Source: Posidonia oceanica
Lineage: Eukaryota; Streptophyta; Magnoliopsida; Alismatales; Posidoniaceae
Assembly: GCA_037176725.1 (NCBI GenBank)
Contig: JAZBRS010000023.1
Coordinates: 22,811,001-22,875,000 of the forward strand
Length of the DNA: 64,000 nt
Direction of reading: 5' to 3'
The translations under genes and the position numbers were made by a program. Positions 11,230 to 23,245 of this stretch are shown one piece after another (position 1 is the stretch's first letter; the number at the start of each line of letters is the position of its first letter). The notes under the pieces were generated by a model. That model did not search any database and was not told where the DNA came from. It was given only the letters and a program-made list of their open reading frames with translations.

Positions 11230-11599
11230 TGTAGATATCCCATTTTCGCATTTCCCAGAGTTCATGGAGGATAGGAACTCCTGAGGCACCCAGATCACAC
11301 AACTAAGGCTTAATAACATATTTTCCGGAGTTTTCATGATCTGCTTAAAAACAATGCTTGATTTTACTTGACTTAAGGTTGTTGGCTGTGGTAGAGCTGA
11401 CGCACTCAGACTTGTGGCAAGTCCGAGTACCTTGAGCACACTTTATTCCACTCAAATCCGTGGCAGATTTGAGTCAAAGAATATGTTTTTATGATTTCAT
11501 GAGATATCTGAAGTTTCCCAGCCTTTTATCTTGTTTTCTCTGGGCAAAACCTAAAAGGTAGGGCTAGAAATGATCTGAGCTTGCTAGTTGCCATCTGTA

Positions 11600-11945
11600 G
11601 AGGCGACCTTGACAGGCGCCCTTTCAATAGGCAACTAACACAGGCGCCCTTTCAAGAGGCGACTAGTTAAGGCGTCACCACAGCAGGCGATTAATGATCG
11701 TGGCCTCCTTTGAACCGCTTTTCCACAGTTATTTCCCACGATCCCCTCAACCCTTAGGCGCCAACTCAACCGGCGACTAAGCGGTCGTGGAACTGCAGCG
11801 ACTATCTCCCATGATCCCTCAACCATTAGGCGCCAACTCAACCGGTGACTAATGATCGTGGCCTCCTTTGAACCGCTTTTCCATGGTTATTTCCCACGAT
11901 CCCCTTGACCTTTAGGCACCAACTCAACCGGCGACTAACAGTCGT
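11600..11945 (+). repeat. Degenerate tandem repeats (GGCGCCAACTCAACCGGCGAC) in LTR B
   Basis: Units beginning GGCGCC or GGCACC at about 11757, 11829 and 11914 are each followed by CGGCGACTAA-like sequence and a GATCGTGG...CCACGAT inverted pair. Spacing is 72-85 bp. Two shorter units (AGGCGCCCTTTCAA) lie at about 11614 and 11643. Confidence 0.65.
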
Positions 11946-12080
11946 GGCCTCATTCCCACGGTTTTTCCACGTTTGACTGGGCGGTTGCTAGCCTGAGTCG
12001 TCTACCCATGCGGCAACTAGCCATAACTGCCACTTTTTCTAGAAATTTTTATGTGTTACCCACCCACACTCCTTGGAGTC

Positions 12081-12090
12081 TATAAATAGA
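12081..12090 (+). promoter_or_regulatory. TATA box of LTR B
   Basis: TATAAATAGA, a canonical plant TATA box, follows a GC-rich repeat zone and precedes an untranslated-leader-like sequence. It is the likely start of transcription for the element that owned this LTR. Confidence 0.65.
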
Positions 12091-12663
12091 CCCCATGGGT
12101 CAGTGTTTGAACCCCTGGCCAGTTGTGAGGAAAACCTATCTTGGAGAAATTCCCTTTAGGTTTTTTAGGTTTTTAAGCTTCCACCTTCAAAGAGCTAGAG
12201 TTTCCAAGCCAGAAACCCTAGTTTCCACCTTCAAAAAAGAAACCTAGATCCCAGAGATCACTACACCCAACTACGATTCCAGAGATCTCGAGCCTAGCCG
12301 GAGCTCCGACCGTGCCTCCACTTCTACTCCACTGCATACAGCATGAGGGTGAAGGGAGTATCTTCTTCCAATCTTTTTCATTTCATATTACATTCCTTAA
12401 AATAGGACCCATAGCATATGCATGCGGGGTAGAAGATACTCTCCCGGTTAGTATTACATCTATTTGTTTCTAGTATTCTCTGTTCTTCTTTGTTATCATT
12501 TACTACACACCAACTTATCTAGATCTCTTGTTTTTGTTTATTTGTTTTGAAGGAAAGGAAAACGCTTACATAACACGAGGGAGCCGCTAGACGACATTCA
12601 GCCGTCGATCTAGTGGTCCGAGGACCTACATCTTCATAATCTCCTCCAAGGTGTCTTGTCTAC

Positions 12664-15600
12664 TATAAACACCCCATTCTGATAGCCCGGAAGTTGGTGA
12701 TTTCTCCTGCATGCTTGTTTGGACTCTGGGATGGCACTCTTTTTTAGACTAACCCATTTCTACCCAAAACCAAACCTAAAACTTTACCTAAACCTCAAAA
12801 CCCCAACCCAAGCCTTTTTACACCTTTTTAAACCTTTTTAAGCCCAAGCTCAAGCCCATTTTCAGCCTTTTGCCTCCTAGGTGTGTTGTACGCTGTAATA
12901 GGCAGCGTCCAACGTTGGACGCGCCCTGTGCTAGCATCCAACGTTGGACGCGCCCTGTGCTAGCGTCTAACGTTGGACGCCTTCTGCTCTAGCGTCCAAC
13001 GACTCGGTTGCAGCAGCGGCTGCTCTGCCACCTTCGGCTCACCTCCCGTCCGCTCCACTGCCCCTCCGCACTTACTACCCATCCCCTCGTGCAATCCAGG
13101 CCATCCACTAGCTTCCAAGGTCGAGTAAGTGCACTTACTAGCCATCTCTTCCTCCCCAGCCCATTTCCCGCTCTCTCTTCTTCTCACTGCCACCGCCGTT
13201 GGTTTCTCTGCCACCAGTGACTCCGGTGCCACCTTCTGACAAGCCCACACCCTTGCTTGCCATCCCTCATGCCTTCCACACACTAAGCAACCCTGCCATA
13301 GCCCTGCCATCGCCTGCAAAGCCCTCTGCAACCGCTGCCATGCACCCAAACCCATGCAACCCATTCACAAAACCAGCTCCAAACAGCCATCTTCCCGAGA
13401 ACGCACAGACTAGCATAGCCCTCCTCTTTGCAATTCGACCACACCAGAGCGAAGACCAAATACCCACCTTCACCCCCAACCCTTCACCGCCCTCTCCCGT
13501 GCCCCCAGCAAGCCAAGCAAGCTCGCCGGAGAAGCCCTGCTGCCAACTTCTGCAGCGTCGGCCGTGAGTGCGACACGTCGTTCCAGGCTGCACACAGGTA
13601 GGTTCTCGCTTCCCTTAGCTAGTGCATGCACGTAGTAACATGCTAAGATAGTTAATACACTTGCACGCTGCCTTGGTTGGCCAGAATTGGCTCGGCCTCC
13701 GGCAACGAGGTGGGGGAGATGGGTGGCCTGATCTGGCCATCCATTTCTAGCTCCGAACACATCGGCAAGTTCGTCTCGTCCCCCTCTTGCTTCCTGGATC
13801 CTTAGGTTCCAGTTTTGAATCGATTTGGCCGCCATTCTTGGACAAGAGGTTCGTCAGTCTGTTGGACGCCCAAGCTGGTGCGTCCAACGTTGGACGCGGT
13901 AGTAGCCAGCGTCCAACACCCTGCCTTGTTTGCCTTTGCTCTTGCTCTAAAGTTTGCCATGCTTTGCTGTTGCTTGCTTTTTGTGAATCCATGCTGCATG
14001 CTTCCTTTACATGCTTGCAGATGCTATGCCATGTTTGCCTTCTATTTTGATCCATGCTTAAATCATCTTTGCATGTTTTAGTCAGTCTTGTTGTCTGCCT
14101 GCGTTGGATGCCTGGGTGAGCCGCGTCCAACGTTGGACGCTGGTTCATCCGGTGTCCAATATGTCTGCTAGCTCTATTCTGCTGCCATGCTTGCATCTCG
14201 TTTCTTTTTGAGATTTATGCTTGATCCATGCTTACTTAGTGATGCCTGGCCCCTATGGCAACCATGTTTAGACTTCTTAATCTCCTCTTAAGTTGTATGC
14301 CATCTTTCTCTTGGGTTTTTATCCTTTGTTCCTATGCATGTTCTTCCTTTCTTACCTCTCTTGGATTATATGCTTGGTATGAATGCTTCTTTTGATCTGG
14401 CATGTCATCAGTAGCTTGCATGCATGTTAAGTGAGGTTTTAGAGCTGAGCTCCCCCTTTTGCAGGTGGGTTTGCATTCTGCAGGTGTTGGACGTTGGGGG
14501 GTTCAGCGTCCTACGTTGGACGCTGCTGTCACCAGTGTCTAATGTCCCTGTTCATCTCTTTTGGTTTTTAAAACTTGCATGATGCTCTGATCCATTTGTT
14601 TGCATGATTCCTGTGTTTATATGCTTGCTTAGCTTTCATTGCAATTGTTCCTTAGCTTTCTTAGATCGCATGCTAATTTTTATGCAAGTTCTTGTGTGTT
14701 TGTGCCTCCCAGTACGTTGTACGTTGCTGTTCCTGGCGTCCAACGTTGGACGCTGGTTCAGCTCGCGTCCAACGTTCTGGTTGCGCTTTATGCCTGGCAC
14801 GTGTTGCAGCTGTTGTTCTTCTTTGATTTTTATGTATCCTGTGCTTGCATGTCTAGCTTTTGCCTGCTTTCAGTAGCCTAAATGCATGCTTCAACATTTT
14901 ATTTGCCATCTGTATGCTAATTTGGTTTGCTATCCTGTTTGCCTGTGTTGGACACCAGCCTCTCTAGCGTCTAACGTTGGACGCCATGCCCACAGGCATC
15001 CAACACCCTGCTTGTTTCAGTTGCTGATCTTAGCTTGCCCCTTGCTCTGAATCTGCCTCTGGTTTGTTGCTATGTTTGCCCTGCATGTCATGCACCCATT
15101 TTTGCTGCATTTCTGCATCTGCATCGCATTCATATAGTTAGAATGCATCCCTTTTTGAAAATTGCATCTTGTCTGCCTTCAGCAGGTGTTGGACGCCAGC
15201 AGTGCCAGCGTCCAATGTTGGACGCCGTAGTTGCCCGCGTCCAACGCTGGTAGTTGGCTAAATGTGATTTTAAAATGCCGATTAGGTTTCATCCACCGTT
15301 TTCCGTGTTTTATCGCTTTTCATGCATACTGCAACCCCCATGCATGCTACCTGACCCCGATTTTGTTCGTTTTCCATGCCTTTGCATTGTTTTCCGTGCC
15401 CTTGCATCATTTTCCATGCCCTTGCATCGCTTTCCGTGCCTTTGCATCGTTTTCAGCGCTTTCGCGCTGTTTCCCATGCCCGCTTTGGTTTATCTCTCGC
15501 ATGTCGTTTGCATTGCCTGGTTTTCCCCGTAGTTTTGTTTTATCGCCTGCATTTGCATTAGGGCTATGATGCTTACTGCCTAGGAGTTCTCACGAACCAG

Positions 15601-16141
15601 GGTTCGCCCAGTTCGGAACACTAGCAGCGCTGCTGAGCACATAGATAGCACGTTTATTTCCCATACATAGAAATCAGACATTCATTGCATTTAGGCATTA
15701 GGCAAGCATCTTCCTGCATTAGCGAGCGAGATTGCCTAAGAAAGACCGACTCTCGGACGTATCAGGGGTGCCTAACACCTTCCCCATGCGTAACAGGAGT
15801 CCTTGCCCTTTCTCTTGGCCTGCAAAGACCTTTCCTTCATCCTAGGCACGAGTCATAGCATAGCATAGCATCGCATTGTGTTGCATCGCATCCCCTTTGC
15901 TCCCTCTTTGCATCCGGTTTTGCATGTCTTTTCATGCATTACCCTCAGTTTTTCCTGTCTCCCAATTCAAAAGACCTGGTGGCGACTCCGATTTGTCTTA
16001 TCATTTCTTTTTTTCTTTTTTGCTAGTGTTTCTGAGTCAAGTTTCTTCCCTCGAATCCTGCCGCATATAGTGAGCCTATTTTGATCGGTGCACACGAGCT
16101 TTGGCATCGTGCATGGATGATCAGAATTCAGGATTACTACA
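12664..16141 (+). mobile_element. Element C: 5' LTR, Tat/Ogre-like, 3.5 kb
   Basis: It starts TATAAACACCCCATTCTGAT, which aligns with TGTAGACACCCTATTCTGAT of LTR E after G-to-A changes, and ends ...AGGATTACTACA one base before the primer site. It carries seven clusters of the motif GCGTCCAACGTTGGACGC, the shared LTR core (about 15767-15800), and a primer-site-like GGTGGCGACTCC at 15978-15989. Its sequence is clearly related to LTR E but visibly diverged, so the two are separate insertions of one family. Confidence 0.85.
12884..15245 (+). repeat. Seven GTTGGACGC/GCGTCCAAC cassettes in LTR C
   Basis: The central palindromes lie near 12905-12980 (several copies), 13880-13897, 14123-14140, 14506-14523, 14736-14753, 14967-14984 and 15208-15225. 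The typical cassette is GTTGGACGC, about 10 nt, GCGTCCAAC, GTTGGACGC, about 11 nt, GCGTCCAAC: two adjacent 9-bp hairpins sharing a central 18-bp palindrome. Cassettes are mostly 230-240 bp apart. Sequence between them is T-rich and much less similar. Confidence 0.85.
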
Positions 16142-16142
16142 G

Positions 16143-16160
16143 TGGCGACTCCGCTGGGGA
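16143..16160 (+). other. Primer binding site of element C
   Basis: TGGCGACTCCGCTGGGGA lies one base after the LTR end. It is a tRNA-Arg-like primer site, as in A, D and E. Confidence 0.85.
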
Positions 16161-17267
16161 GATGGGAATCATCAGCGGATGCTCCGCTGAAGATTCCAGA
16201 CTCCGGCTTTCGTCTGGGCCTTCTCGCCTCTTGCTTTTGTGCTTTGCTTGCCTTTTGCTTCTGCTTGCCTTGCTTGCTTACCTGCCTGCTTGTTTATTTA
16301 CTTGCTTTATGCCATGATTGTTTGCGCTTCTTTATTTTCCTGCATCACGTGCCTAAATACTTGCTTGGCGCATCATGCATGCCTTTTGGGTGATAAATGC
16401 TTTTTTACACAAATACTATGTCACCATGCACGCACATACCATGCATACTTGCTTTTTGATATGAAATGTGTTTTCTTTTCACTATCATGACCACATACAC
16501 TTGCACATGCCATGCCCATGCTTTTTGCCTTGTTGTGTGAATTGCTTGCATGCCATGACTTCTTGTTTCTCTCCTATTTGCATGTGCCATGCCTAGGATA
16601 GTAGAAACTTGCTTGCTTCCCTCTTGTTTAATCTAAAAGCCACAATAAAGCAAAGTAACAGCATCTAAGCACAACTAGAGCCAAAACGCAAGTAAAACAC
16701 TCTAAAGCATTCGCATCAGCATTTAGAAAGCATGCATTCTTCTCATCTGAGTCAACCCACAGTCTGAGAAGGATGGTCCTGGTCTCTTGCCCTACTGCTT
16801 TGGCATGACGCAAGTCAGTCAGTCTGTCCCCCCTTTGTCCAGGGGTCGCGTCGGTGCTATTGGAGGGTACCACCCGTGCGACTAGCAAGGTCGAGGCCAC
16901 CAATGCACCACCCGTTATCCTTGAGCTTTGGTAGGGTCGAGACGGGAGCCTTTTTTCTAACCTGGAGTCTGCATAATCCCATTACCCCTGAGTGTGTCCT
17001 GGTAGGTCATCTACTCAGGACATGTATGGTGAGAGAGCGCATATTAGGGCATTCATCTGCATCATGTCACCCCTAATAACTCTTTTTTGCATCCAACCTC
17101 TAACACGTTTATTGGTTTTACAGGTAGGTGCGGGTTCCTTCAGCTAGGATCCTGAGCATCCCTCTCTGTCTCTGAGCTGTCTGTCGCATCTGACAGTAGC
17201 TCGCCTTAGGTCTTGTGTCCCTGCCTCCAGCTGCAGACCTTTTTTCGTATCCGCTCGCTGTCCGCTA
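16161..17267 (+). other. Element C leader
   Basis: This is a non-coding leader. Segment 16735-17045 aligns with the conserved leader block of A, D and E (TCTGAGTC..., GGGGTCGCGTCGGTG, GGGTACCACCC, CACCAATGCACCACCC). The rest is T-rich with TTGCTTGC repeats and short spurious frames. Confidence 0.7.
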
Positions 17268-19435
17268 TGGCGTAGCACACTGGCGAGCCCTCTCCCTCTT
17301 TGGCGTCAGGGGAGATACCGACTTCGGTCTCTCCTTCCCCTGCTTTGGCGTCCCCCGTCTCCTCTCCATTTCTGGTATAGGAGACCTCCCAGCCCTTTTA
17401 TCTGGATCAAGGGTCGACCCCAGTCGACCTGGAGCTTGTCACCGAGTCTGCCGCGGTGATCGCCACTCTGGCTCCAGGAGCGTCGCCTTCTGTTCCATCC
17501 CAGGGCCTTCCCGTCTCAGGAATCTAGCCTTCTGCGGCTGCCTTTTGTGTAGGATCCACTCCTATTGCTTCCTTGGTTTCCGCGCCCCCTTTGGCGGACA
17601 CCTCTTTGCGTCTCGGCCTGTCGGTTGATGCTTTCTCTGCCTCGCAAGCGCAGGGTTTATTGGCTAAGGCCGATAGGCTGCGAAGCATGGCTCTCGCACT
17701 CGGCCCAACCCCTGAGGTTCCGGTGCCGCCCTCTGTAGCCCTGCAAGCGCACTACACTGCACTTCCGCCCTTTCCATCGCCCCGACTCCTCACAGCTTTA
17801 GCGATGGGGGCGCATTATTGGCCTCCTGCACCTGCACAACACTTTGCACAGCATGCAACTCCTTCCTCTGGTGGCCAGTCTTCTGGATTGGCAGGAGCAC
17901 AGCACCCCTCAGGCCCGTTGCCCAGCATCGTGCCAGTGCAACAATTGCTGCTCCCCCACACTACACCTTACACTGCACAGCATGTTATCTATCCATCTTC
18001 TTTGCATCAGGCTCAGACTCCTACATACATAGCACCGCACTTTGCTCCCTCGCACGGGTATGCTGGCCCTCACGCTACAACACTAGGTGGCGTGATGGTG
18101 GATCTGGAGGAGCGCTCTCGCGCAACCCGCACAGCATATGTGGTCCCTGCCTCTGCTGCACAACCATCACCAGCAGCAGCCTCAGACGCCTTCCTTACCA
18201 GGTTGGGTGATCTAGAGAGAGCACTTCGTCAAGTGCAAGGCTAGGACCACTAGTCTTACCAATTTCGCAACCTCTGTCTCTTTCTAGAGGCCGCACTCCC
18301 TTTGAAGTTCCGCATCCCGGACTTCGATAAATATAATGGTAGAGGCTGCCCCATCTCGCATCTGAAGGCATATTGCGGGGACCTTGCTTAGCTTCAGGCT
18401 GATGAAAGGCTCCTTATCCACCTGTTCCAGAAGAGTTTGACCGGCCTCGTGCTCAGGTGGTTCACGTCCCTTGACCCGGCTACGGTTTAGACTTGGACTG
18501 GTCTTTCTTGGGCTTTCCTTGAGCAATATGCTTTCAACCTCAACTTGATCCCCAAGAGGGAGGATCTCGTCGCCATCCGGTAGAGGCCCCAAGAGCCATT
18601 CGGGGAGTATGTCGGTCGCTGGCGCTCCACAGCCGCCCAAGTCAGAGATAGACCCTCCGAGGAGGATTCTATCGAGATGATCGTCAAAGGGGCGCTACCA
18701 GCGACTGCGACTCTGCTTTGCATCCAACACATCACTAGTTTTGCATCGCTAACTAGGGCTGGCGCCTGCGTGGAAAGCTCACTGCAGAGTGGGCATTTCC
18801 CCACACTTTCTGCATTGGCTAGGCAGGCCAACAACACCAGCAATCGCCGCAGCAGTAACAGCAACAACAACTCCGCTTTCGACTACTCCAAGCAGTACGC
18901 CGCCGCATGAGCTGATCCTCCTGAAATGGCTGCCTTGGTAGAAAGTCAGCCGGACCCCTTTCTACTAGTGCACGCACCTATTTATGCACCCACTGCACAC
19001 ACCATCACCGTCGAGCCAGTGCATCACGTCGCACCAGCTTAGCAAGGACGACAGCCTAGGCAGAGATGAGTCCGCTGCGCTAAGAGCGACTTCACCCCAC
19101 TCGGTGAACCGCTAAGCGCTGTCTTTCCCCAGGTTGTGTCGCTCCTGAGGCTCCCGGAAACTCGCCTGCCACCAAATCCTCTTCTGAGGTGGTACGATGC
19201 GAGCAAGCATTGCGATTACCATCAAACCGTGGGGCATTCAACGGATAATTGCCTCAGTCTCCGGGATGTCGTTCAGGACCTGATTGACAACGAGATCCTC
19301 GTCGTCAGTTTGCAGGAGGCTGCTCATACACCTACACCTGCACTCACACACCCTAGCGTAGCTGGCCCTTCCTCTTCTGAGCCTGCGGGCTTCGAGGATG
19401 CCGGAACCTCGAGGGCTTACCCCAATCTTCTTTGA
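17268..19435 (+). pseudogene. Element C gag, many in-frame stops, no pol follows
   Basis: ATG at 17268 aligns with the gag start of D, but codon 3 is TAG where D has CAG. After an early frameshift, one frame from 17573 to 19435 covers the whole gag with no further frameshift. It has stops at 18242, 18251, 18389, 18488, 18581, 18908, 19040 and 19067; at least four (18251, 18389, 18581, 19040) align with CAG in D. The zinc knuckle is intact in sequence (CDYHQTVGHSTDNC, about 19210). After a short tail the protease-RT-integrase region is absent and 3' repeats begin by 19865. Confidence 0.85.
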
Positions 19436-19864
19436 ATCCAGCTCTGCCCCGATGGGTCCTTCCGATCCTATCAGCGCAATCCCCTCTTCCTATCTCTCTC
19501 TGTTTGCCCAAGGGACGCTTAGAAGCGCAACGGAAGAATCGACAGCAAGCTCAGTCGCAACACCGTCCAGGTTAGTCTTTCCTCCAGCATCAGCAGCCCC
19601 AGTGCTCCCCGCACTGCCATCAGCAGATCTAGTAGCCCCAGTGCTCTCGGCACTGCCAATAGTGGATCTCGCCGATAGCATCAGCAGCGTAGGGGCAGAC
19701 CCAGCACCTCTCTCTCGAGGTCGCTGACAGGTAAGTCCCTCTTACCTCTCTTTTCTTTCCTACACTGTCTTTTCTTTTCGTTTTTTGTTTTCTTGCCATG
19801 TCAGAAAATCATAAAAAGCATAAAAACAGCAAAAACCTTAAAAACTTACATTTTTTCCTGCATG

Positions 19865-20085
19865 CATTCAGCATTTGGGCTGATACCCCTAACTATTTGG
19901 CGATAGGTCCGTTAACCTATCATCATTGGGCTGATACCCCTAACTATCCGGTGATAGGTCCGTTAACCTATCATCACTGGGCTGGTAGCCCTAACTGCTC
20001 GGCGATAAGTCTGTCAACTTATCATCCGGGCTGATATCCCTAACTATTCGGCGATAAGTCCGTCAACTTATCACCTAGCACATAT
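19865..20085 (+). repeat. Four about 55-bp hairpin repeats, 3' non-coding region of element C
   Basis: Units contain GGCTGATA-cccctaac-TAT(C) followed by a second hairpin such as GATAGG-tccgttaa-CCTATC (two copies) or GATAAG-t(c)tgtcaa-CTTATC (two copies). The stem changes GG to AG and CC to CT are paired while the loop stays nearly constant. Related repeats lie in the 3' region of D, which identifies this as the equivalent region and shows that C lacks pol. Confidence 0.75.
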
Positions 20086-20244
20086 CAATCACCTTGCATG
20101 CATATCCATCATCTTGCACATATCTGTCATCATGCATTGTCATTTATTGCATGTACATATCATTTCTTGCATTCTGTAAAGCATAAAGCCAAAAAAAAAA
20201 TTAAATTAAGAAAATAAAAAACAGCAAAAATATTTTCTTTGCCT

Positions 20245-20600
20245 TTTGTGACCGTCTCTTTCGACGTACGACTCGGGGGCCGCTGCCAAAGCTTGCAGAC
20301 GCCCGACTGTAGGGAATGAGGGCCACAGCTAATGGTGTATCCAAGGAAAGTTCGACTCGAGGAAGAAAACACCAATAAAATGATAAGTGACTATAAAAGA
20401 ATAAAAGGAAAAGGAAAGGGATCAAGTCTAAATTCCTTGACAAAGTGGTCATTCTTATGCGACCGTCTCTCGCATACGACACGGGAGCCGCTGCCAAAGC
20501 TTGCAGACGCCCGGTCGAAGAGAAAGAGGGTCTCAATAAATGGCATATCTGAGGAAGATTCGACCCGATAACTAGTGTAAAATCACCAATAAACATCGGA
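20245..20600 (-). repeat. Two similar blocks near the end of LTR F
   Basis: Blocks at about 20245-20370 and 20455-20595 share GCCGCTGCCAAAGCTTGCAG and a GAAAGTTCGAC/GAAGATTCGAC segment about 60 bp further on. They look like a duplicated U5 segment; one reading places the LTR end between them. Confidence 0.7.
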
Positions 20601-21271
20601 ATCGGCGAATAAGATAAACAACAACAAAAATAGGGGAGTCACCACCTAGTCTAATTGGGAAAAGCCAGAAGATAAGGAAAACCAGAGTAAACAAAGAAAA
20701 CGAAAGAAAACAAAGTGGATCCATGCAAAATGGATGCGACACTGGGTCATTGCGGTCCAGAGATGGGTAAGGATTCCTAGTATGCGCGGGGAAGGTGTTA
20801 GGCACCCCTGACACGCCCGAGGAGCGGCCTTTTCTAACGTCATTCCGCTCATAGTGTGGCTCAATGTAGGCTGAAGGCCAATTAATATGCTCTAGCTAGA
20901 GAAAACATGCCATGATATTCCAAGAAGGCGAAAGGAAAGAACCTCAAGTAAACATGCACATAGATTAAGAGAAGACCAAGGCAAATAGCTACATAAGGCT
21001 AAGAAGCAAGCATGCATGAGGGAAGTAACTACGAGAAGATAGAATGTAATTAAACATCACACATACTGCAAGAAATCAGGAGATCAACAATGTAAAGCGG
21101 GAAGGTAATATACATGATAAAGAGTATAGGTAAAGCATGCAAGACTTAAGTAAACAATGCTCAAAAGGAAACAGAGAAGTAAATAAAGAGTACTTGAATG
21201 TAAACATGCATGAGGGGTAGCTAAAATGAAGGAAGAAAGGCTCTAGCCACATCTGTAGAAGCCACTGTTAG

Positions 21272-23012
21272 ATACGCAGGGGTCTCACGCGGGACCTCCA
21301 CGCGGGGACAGTTCGCATTTCCAGTGGTAAGTCATAGCCAAATGGGAGGCCCTCCTCAATCCAATTCGGTATGGGACCGGTTGGATGATGGGAAGGAAGT
21401 ATCCTGGAACAATATTATGCAATAATATCTAAGAAATAGGCATAAACGAAGGTCGGAAAGATGGCTAGGGACTCTGCCTGATATCTCAGTCAAACACGCG
21501 GGAGATCCACGCGGGACCTCGACGCGGGACCAGTCGGTTCAGACAGAGAACCTTCATCGCCAGATTCTAGGACCAACAGATAATGGAACTTAAAGAAAGC
21601 AGATGGGTGCTGAAGAGAGGATGCTAGACAACAATATTATGCAATAATATTAGGGAAATAGATGCAAACAAGGGTTGGAAAGAGGCTGGGAACTCGGCCT
21701 GATGTCACGGTCAAACACGTGGGAGGTCCACGCGGGACCTCGGTGCGGGACCGGCTTGTCAGACAAAGGATCTTCATTGCCTGATTCTGGGCCCGATGCT
21801 TAATGGAATGTGGTAAAATCAATCGGGGAAGCAAGGTGGCACACCTAGCTATCCACACGAGGTGCGGATGCAAGGTGGCGCCGCCTGAATCGTCGCCCCC
21901 ACCTCGGTAGTACAGCGCCGGCGACTACGCATCTCTGCCAGCCATGGAGGCGGCTTGGAGGGCGCTATCAGGCAAAGGCGCACTGAGAAGGCTAGAGGCG
22001 AGCATGGGAGAACTAATTGGAGGCTCTGCGCAGCGAGGCGAGGCGGCTATGGGCGCATCGGCGCAAGGCTGGGCTCGAGCCATCTGCCTTGCGCGAGAGG
22101 CGGCGAAGGAGAGAGGGAAAAGGCAATGCAGGCAGTAATTGATGCGGGAAACGCTTAGGAAATGAAGACACGGCGAATGTAAACAATTCTAAGCTAATAG
22201 ATGGTTGGACGCTTGCCTGGGACGCGCCGCAGACGCTGTCTTCTCCGGTGATGTCGCTGCTGCAAACAGGCGGCTGGACGAAGGCTACGGAGCCGAAGAG
22301 GTTGCTCGGGAAGGTGGTGCTCTCTCTCAGGGGCTCACGGGGATGCTCTGGAGGTGGTGGAACTCCGGTGGGCATCTCGACAGTGAGAGGATTCGCTAGA
22401 GAAAGGTCCTCAATCCAGAACGCCAGAATTGAGGTATTTCAGAGGTCGGGAAGCTCTAGGAGGTTCGAGGAAATGCTCTAGGTGTAGGTGGAGTGCTCAG
22501 GGAAGCTAGGAAGTGCCAACCGGAGACTGGTGAGGTTCTGGTCGCCGTTTTATTGGCGGAGGAAATCAATGCTGGCCGTTAGCGTAGATCGAGATTCAAA
22601 ATGGGTGGACGGGATGTCGATTGAAGATCGACGGATGGAGTTGGTTGGGACGTGCGGTTGGATGATCCAGGTGTCCGGAGGCACAAGCCCAGATCGGCAG
22701 GAGCCAATGGCAAGCGAGGAAGAGGTGGGCCAAGGTGATTGGTCCGCCTGATTCTTGCTATTGACGCAGGACAAAACGGGGGAGCTCGGTGCGGGTGTCA
22801 GTCTGTCAGTTTTCGCTACTGACACAGGACAACAAGCGAGAGCTCCACGTGGAAGCTATACATGAGTGTCAGAGTGCCGGTTTCTGCCACTGATGCAGGA
22901 AAACATGCGGGAGTGCCACGCAGGAGCTCGACGCGAGAGTGATCCCGTCAGTGTTGCCACTGATGCAGGAAAACACGCAGGAGCGGCACGCGGGAGCTCT
23001 GCACGGGAGTGA
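21272..23012. repeat. Triads of ACGCGGGA-type motif in LTR F
   Basis: Groups of three ACGCGGGA/CACGCGGGAC motifs occur at about 21272-21310, 21493-21531 and 21713-21752, so exactly about 220 bp apart. They recur in a second field with a 70-bp period at 22765-23012 (for example GCCACTGATGCAGGAAAACA at 22886 and 22956). This LTR therefore has the same 220-bp rhythm as A, C and E with yet another motif. Two more triads lie outside the LTR, at about 29632-29682 and 31477-31523. Confidence 0.75.
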
Positions 23013-23230
23013 TCCCGTCAATAGCTGTCTCACCTTTCTGATCTTGCTTCTCTGGTTCGAGGACCATCCAGGGCTAGGGCTTTGGGGTTTTTGTGGTAGT
23101 GGACGTGTTGGGATATGATTGGTGGGGTTTTGGTGGGTTTGGGGTTTCAAGAAAAGGTTAGAGCCGCCTCGTCCGTGCGCTTCTGGGAGCAAACAACCGT
23201 CGCCCAACTTCTAGATTTGGGGTGTCTACA

Positions 23231-23245
23231 AATGCCCCTCCCTAA
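23231..23245 (-). other. Polypurine tract of element F (minus strand)
   Basis: On the minus strand TAGGGAGGGGCATT immediately precedes the LTR start, matching CAGGGAGGGGCATC before the 3' LTR of D. It would prime plus-strand cDNA. It fixes the orientation of F: internal region to the right, transcribed leftwards. Confidence 0.8.

Larger units (their letters stand above)
11230..12663 (+). mobile_element. LTR B (solo or truncated), about 1.43 kb
   Basis: It starts TGTAGATATCCCATTTTCGC exactly where the gag of A is interrupted. It ends ...TTGTCTAC at the start of LTR C, so the termini TGTAGA...TCTAC are nearly an inverted repeat, as expected for a Tat/Athila-type LTR. It contains a good TATA box (12081-12090), a plausible 5' untranslated segment and internal repeats. 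No primer site or internal region follows, so it is a solo LTR or one cut by C at its last base. No target duplication can be checked. Confidence 0.6.
20175..23230 (-). mobile_element. Element F: 3' LTR on the minus strand, about 3.05 kb
   Basis: On the minus strand it starts at 23230 with TGTAGACACCCCAAATCTAG. It contains the Tat LTR core (complement of GGTGTTAGGCACCCC, 20795-20809) and a primer-site-like TGGTGACTCCCC (20633-20644). It probably ends ...GCTTTACA at 20175; an alternative end is CTACA at 20309-20313. A purine-rich tract precedes it on the minus strand at 23231. The last 350 bp contain two similar blocks (about 20245-20370 and 20455-20595). It interrupts element C. Confidence 0.75.
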
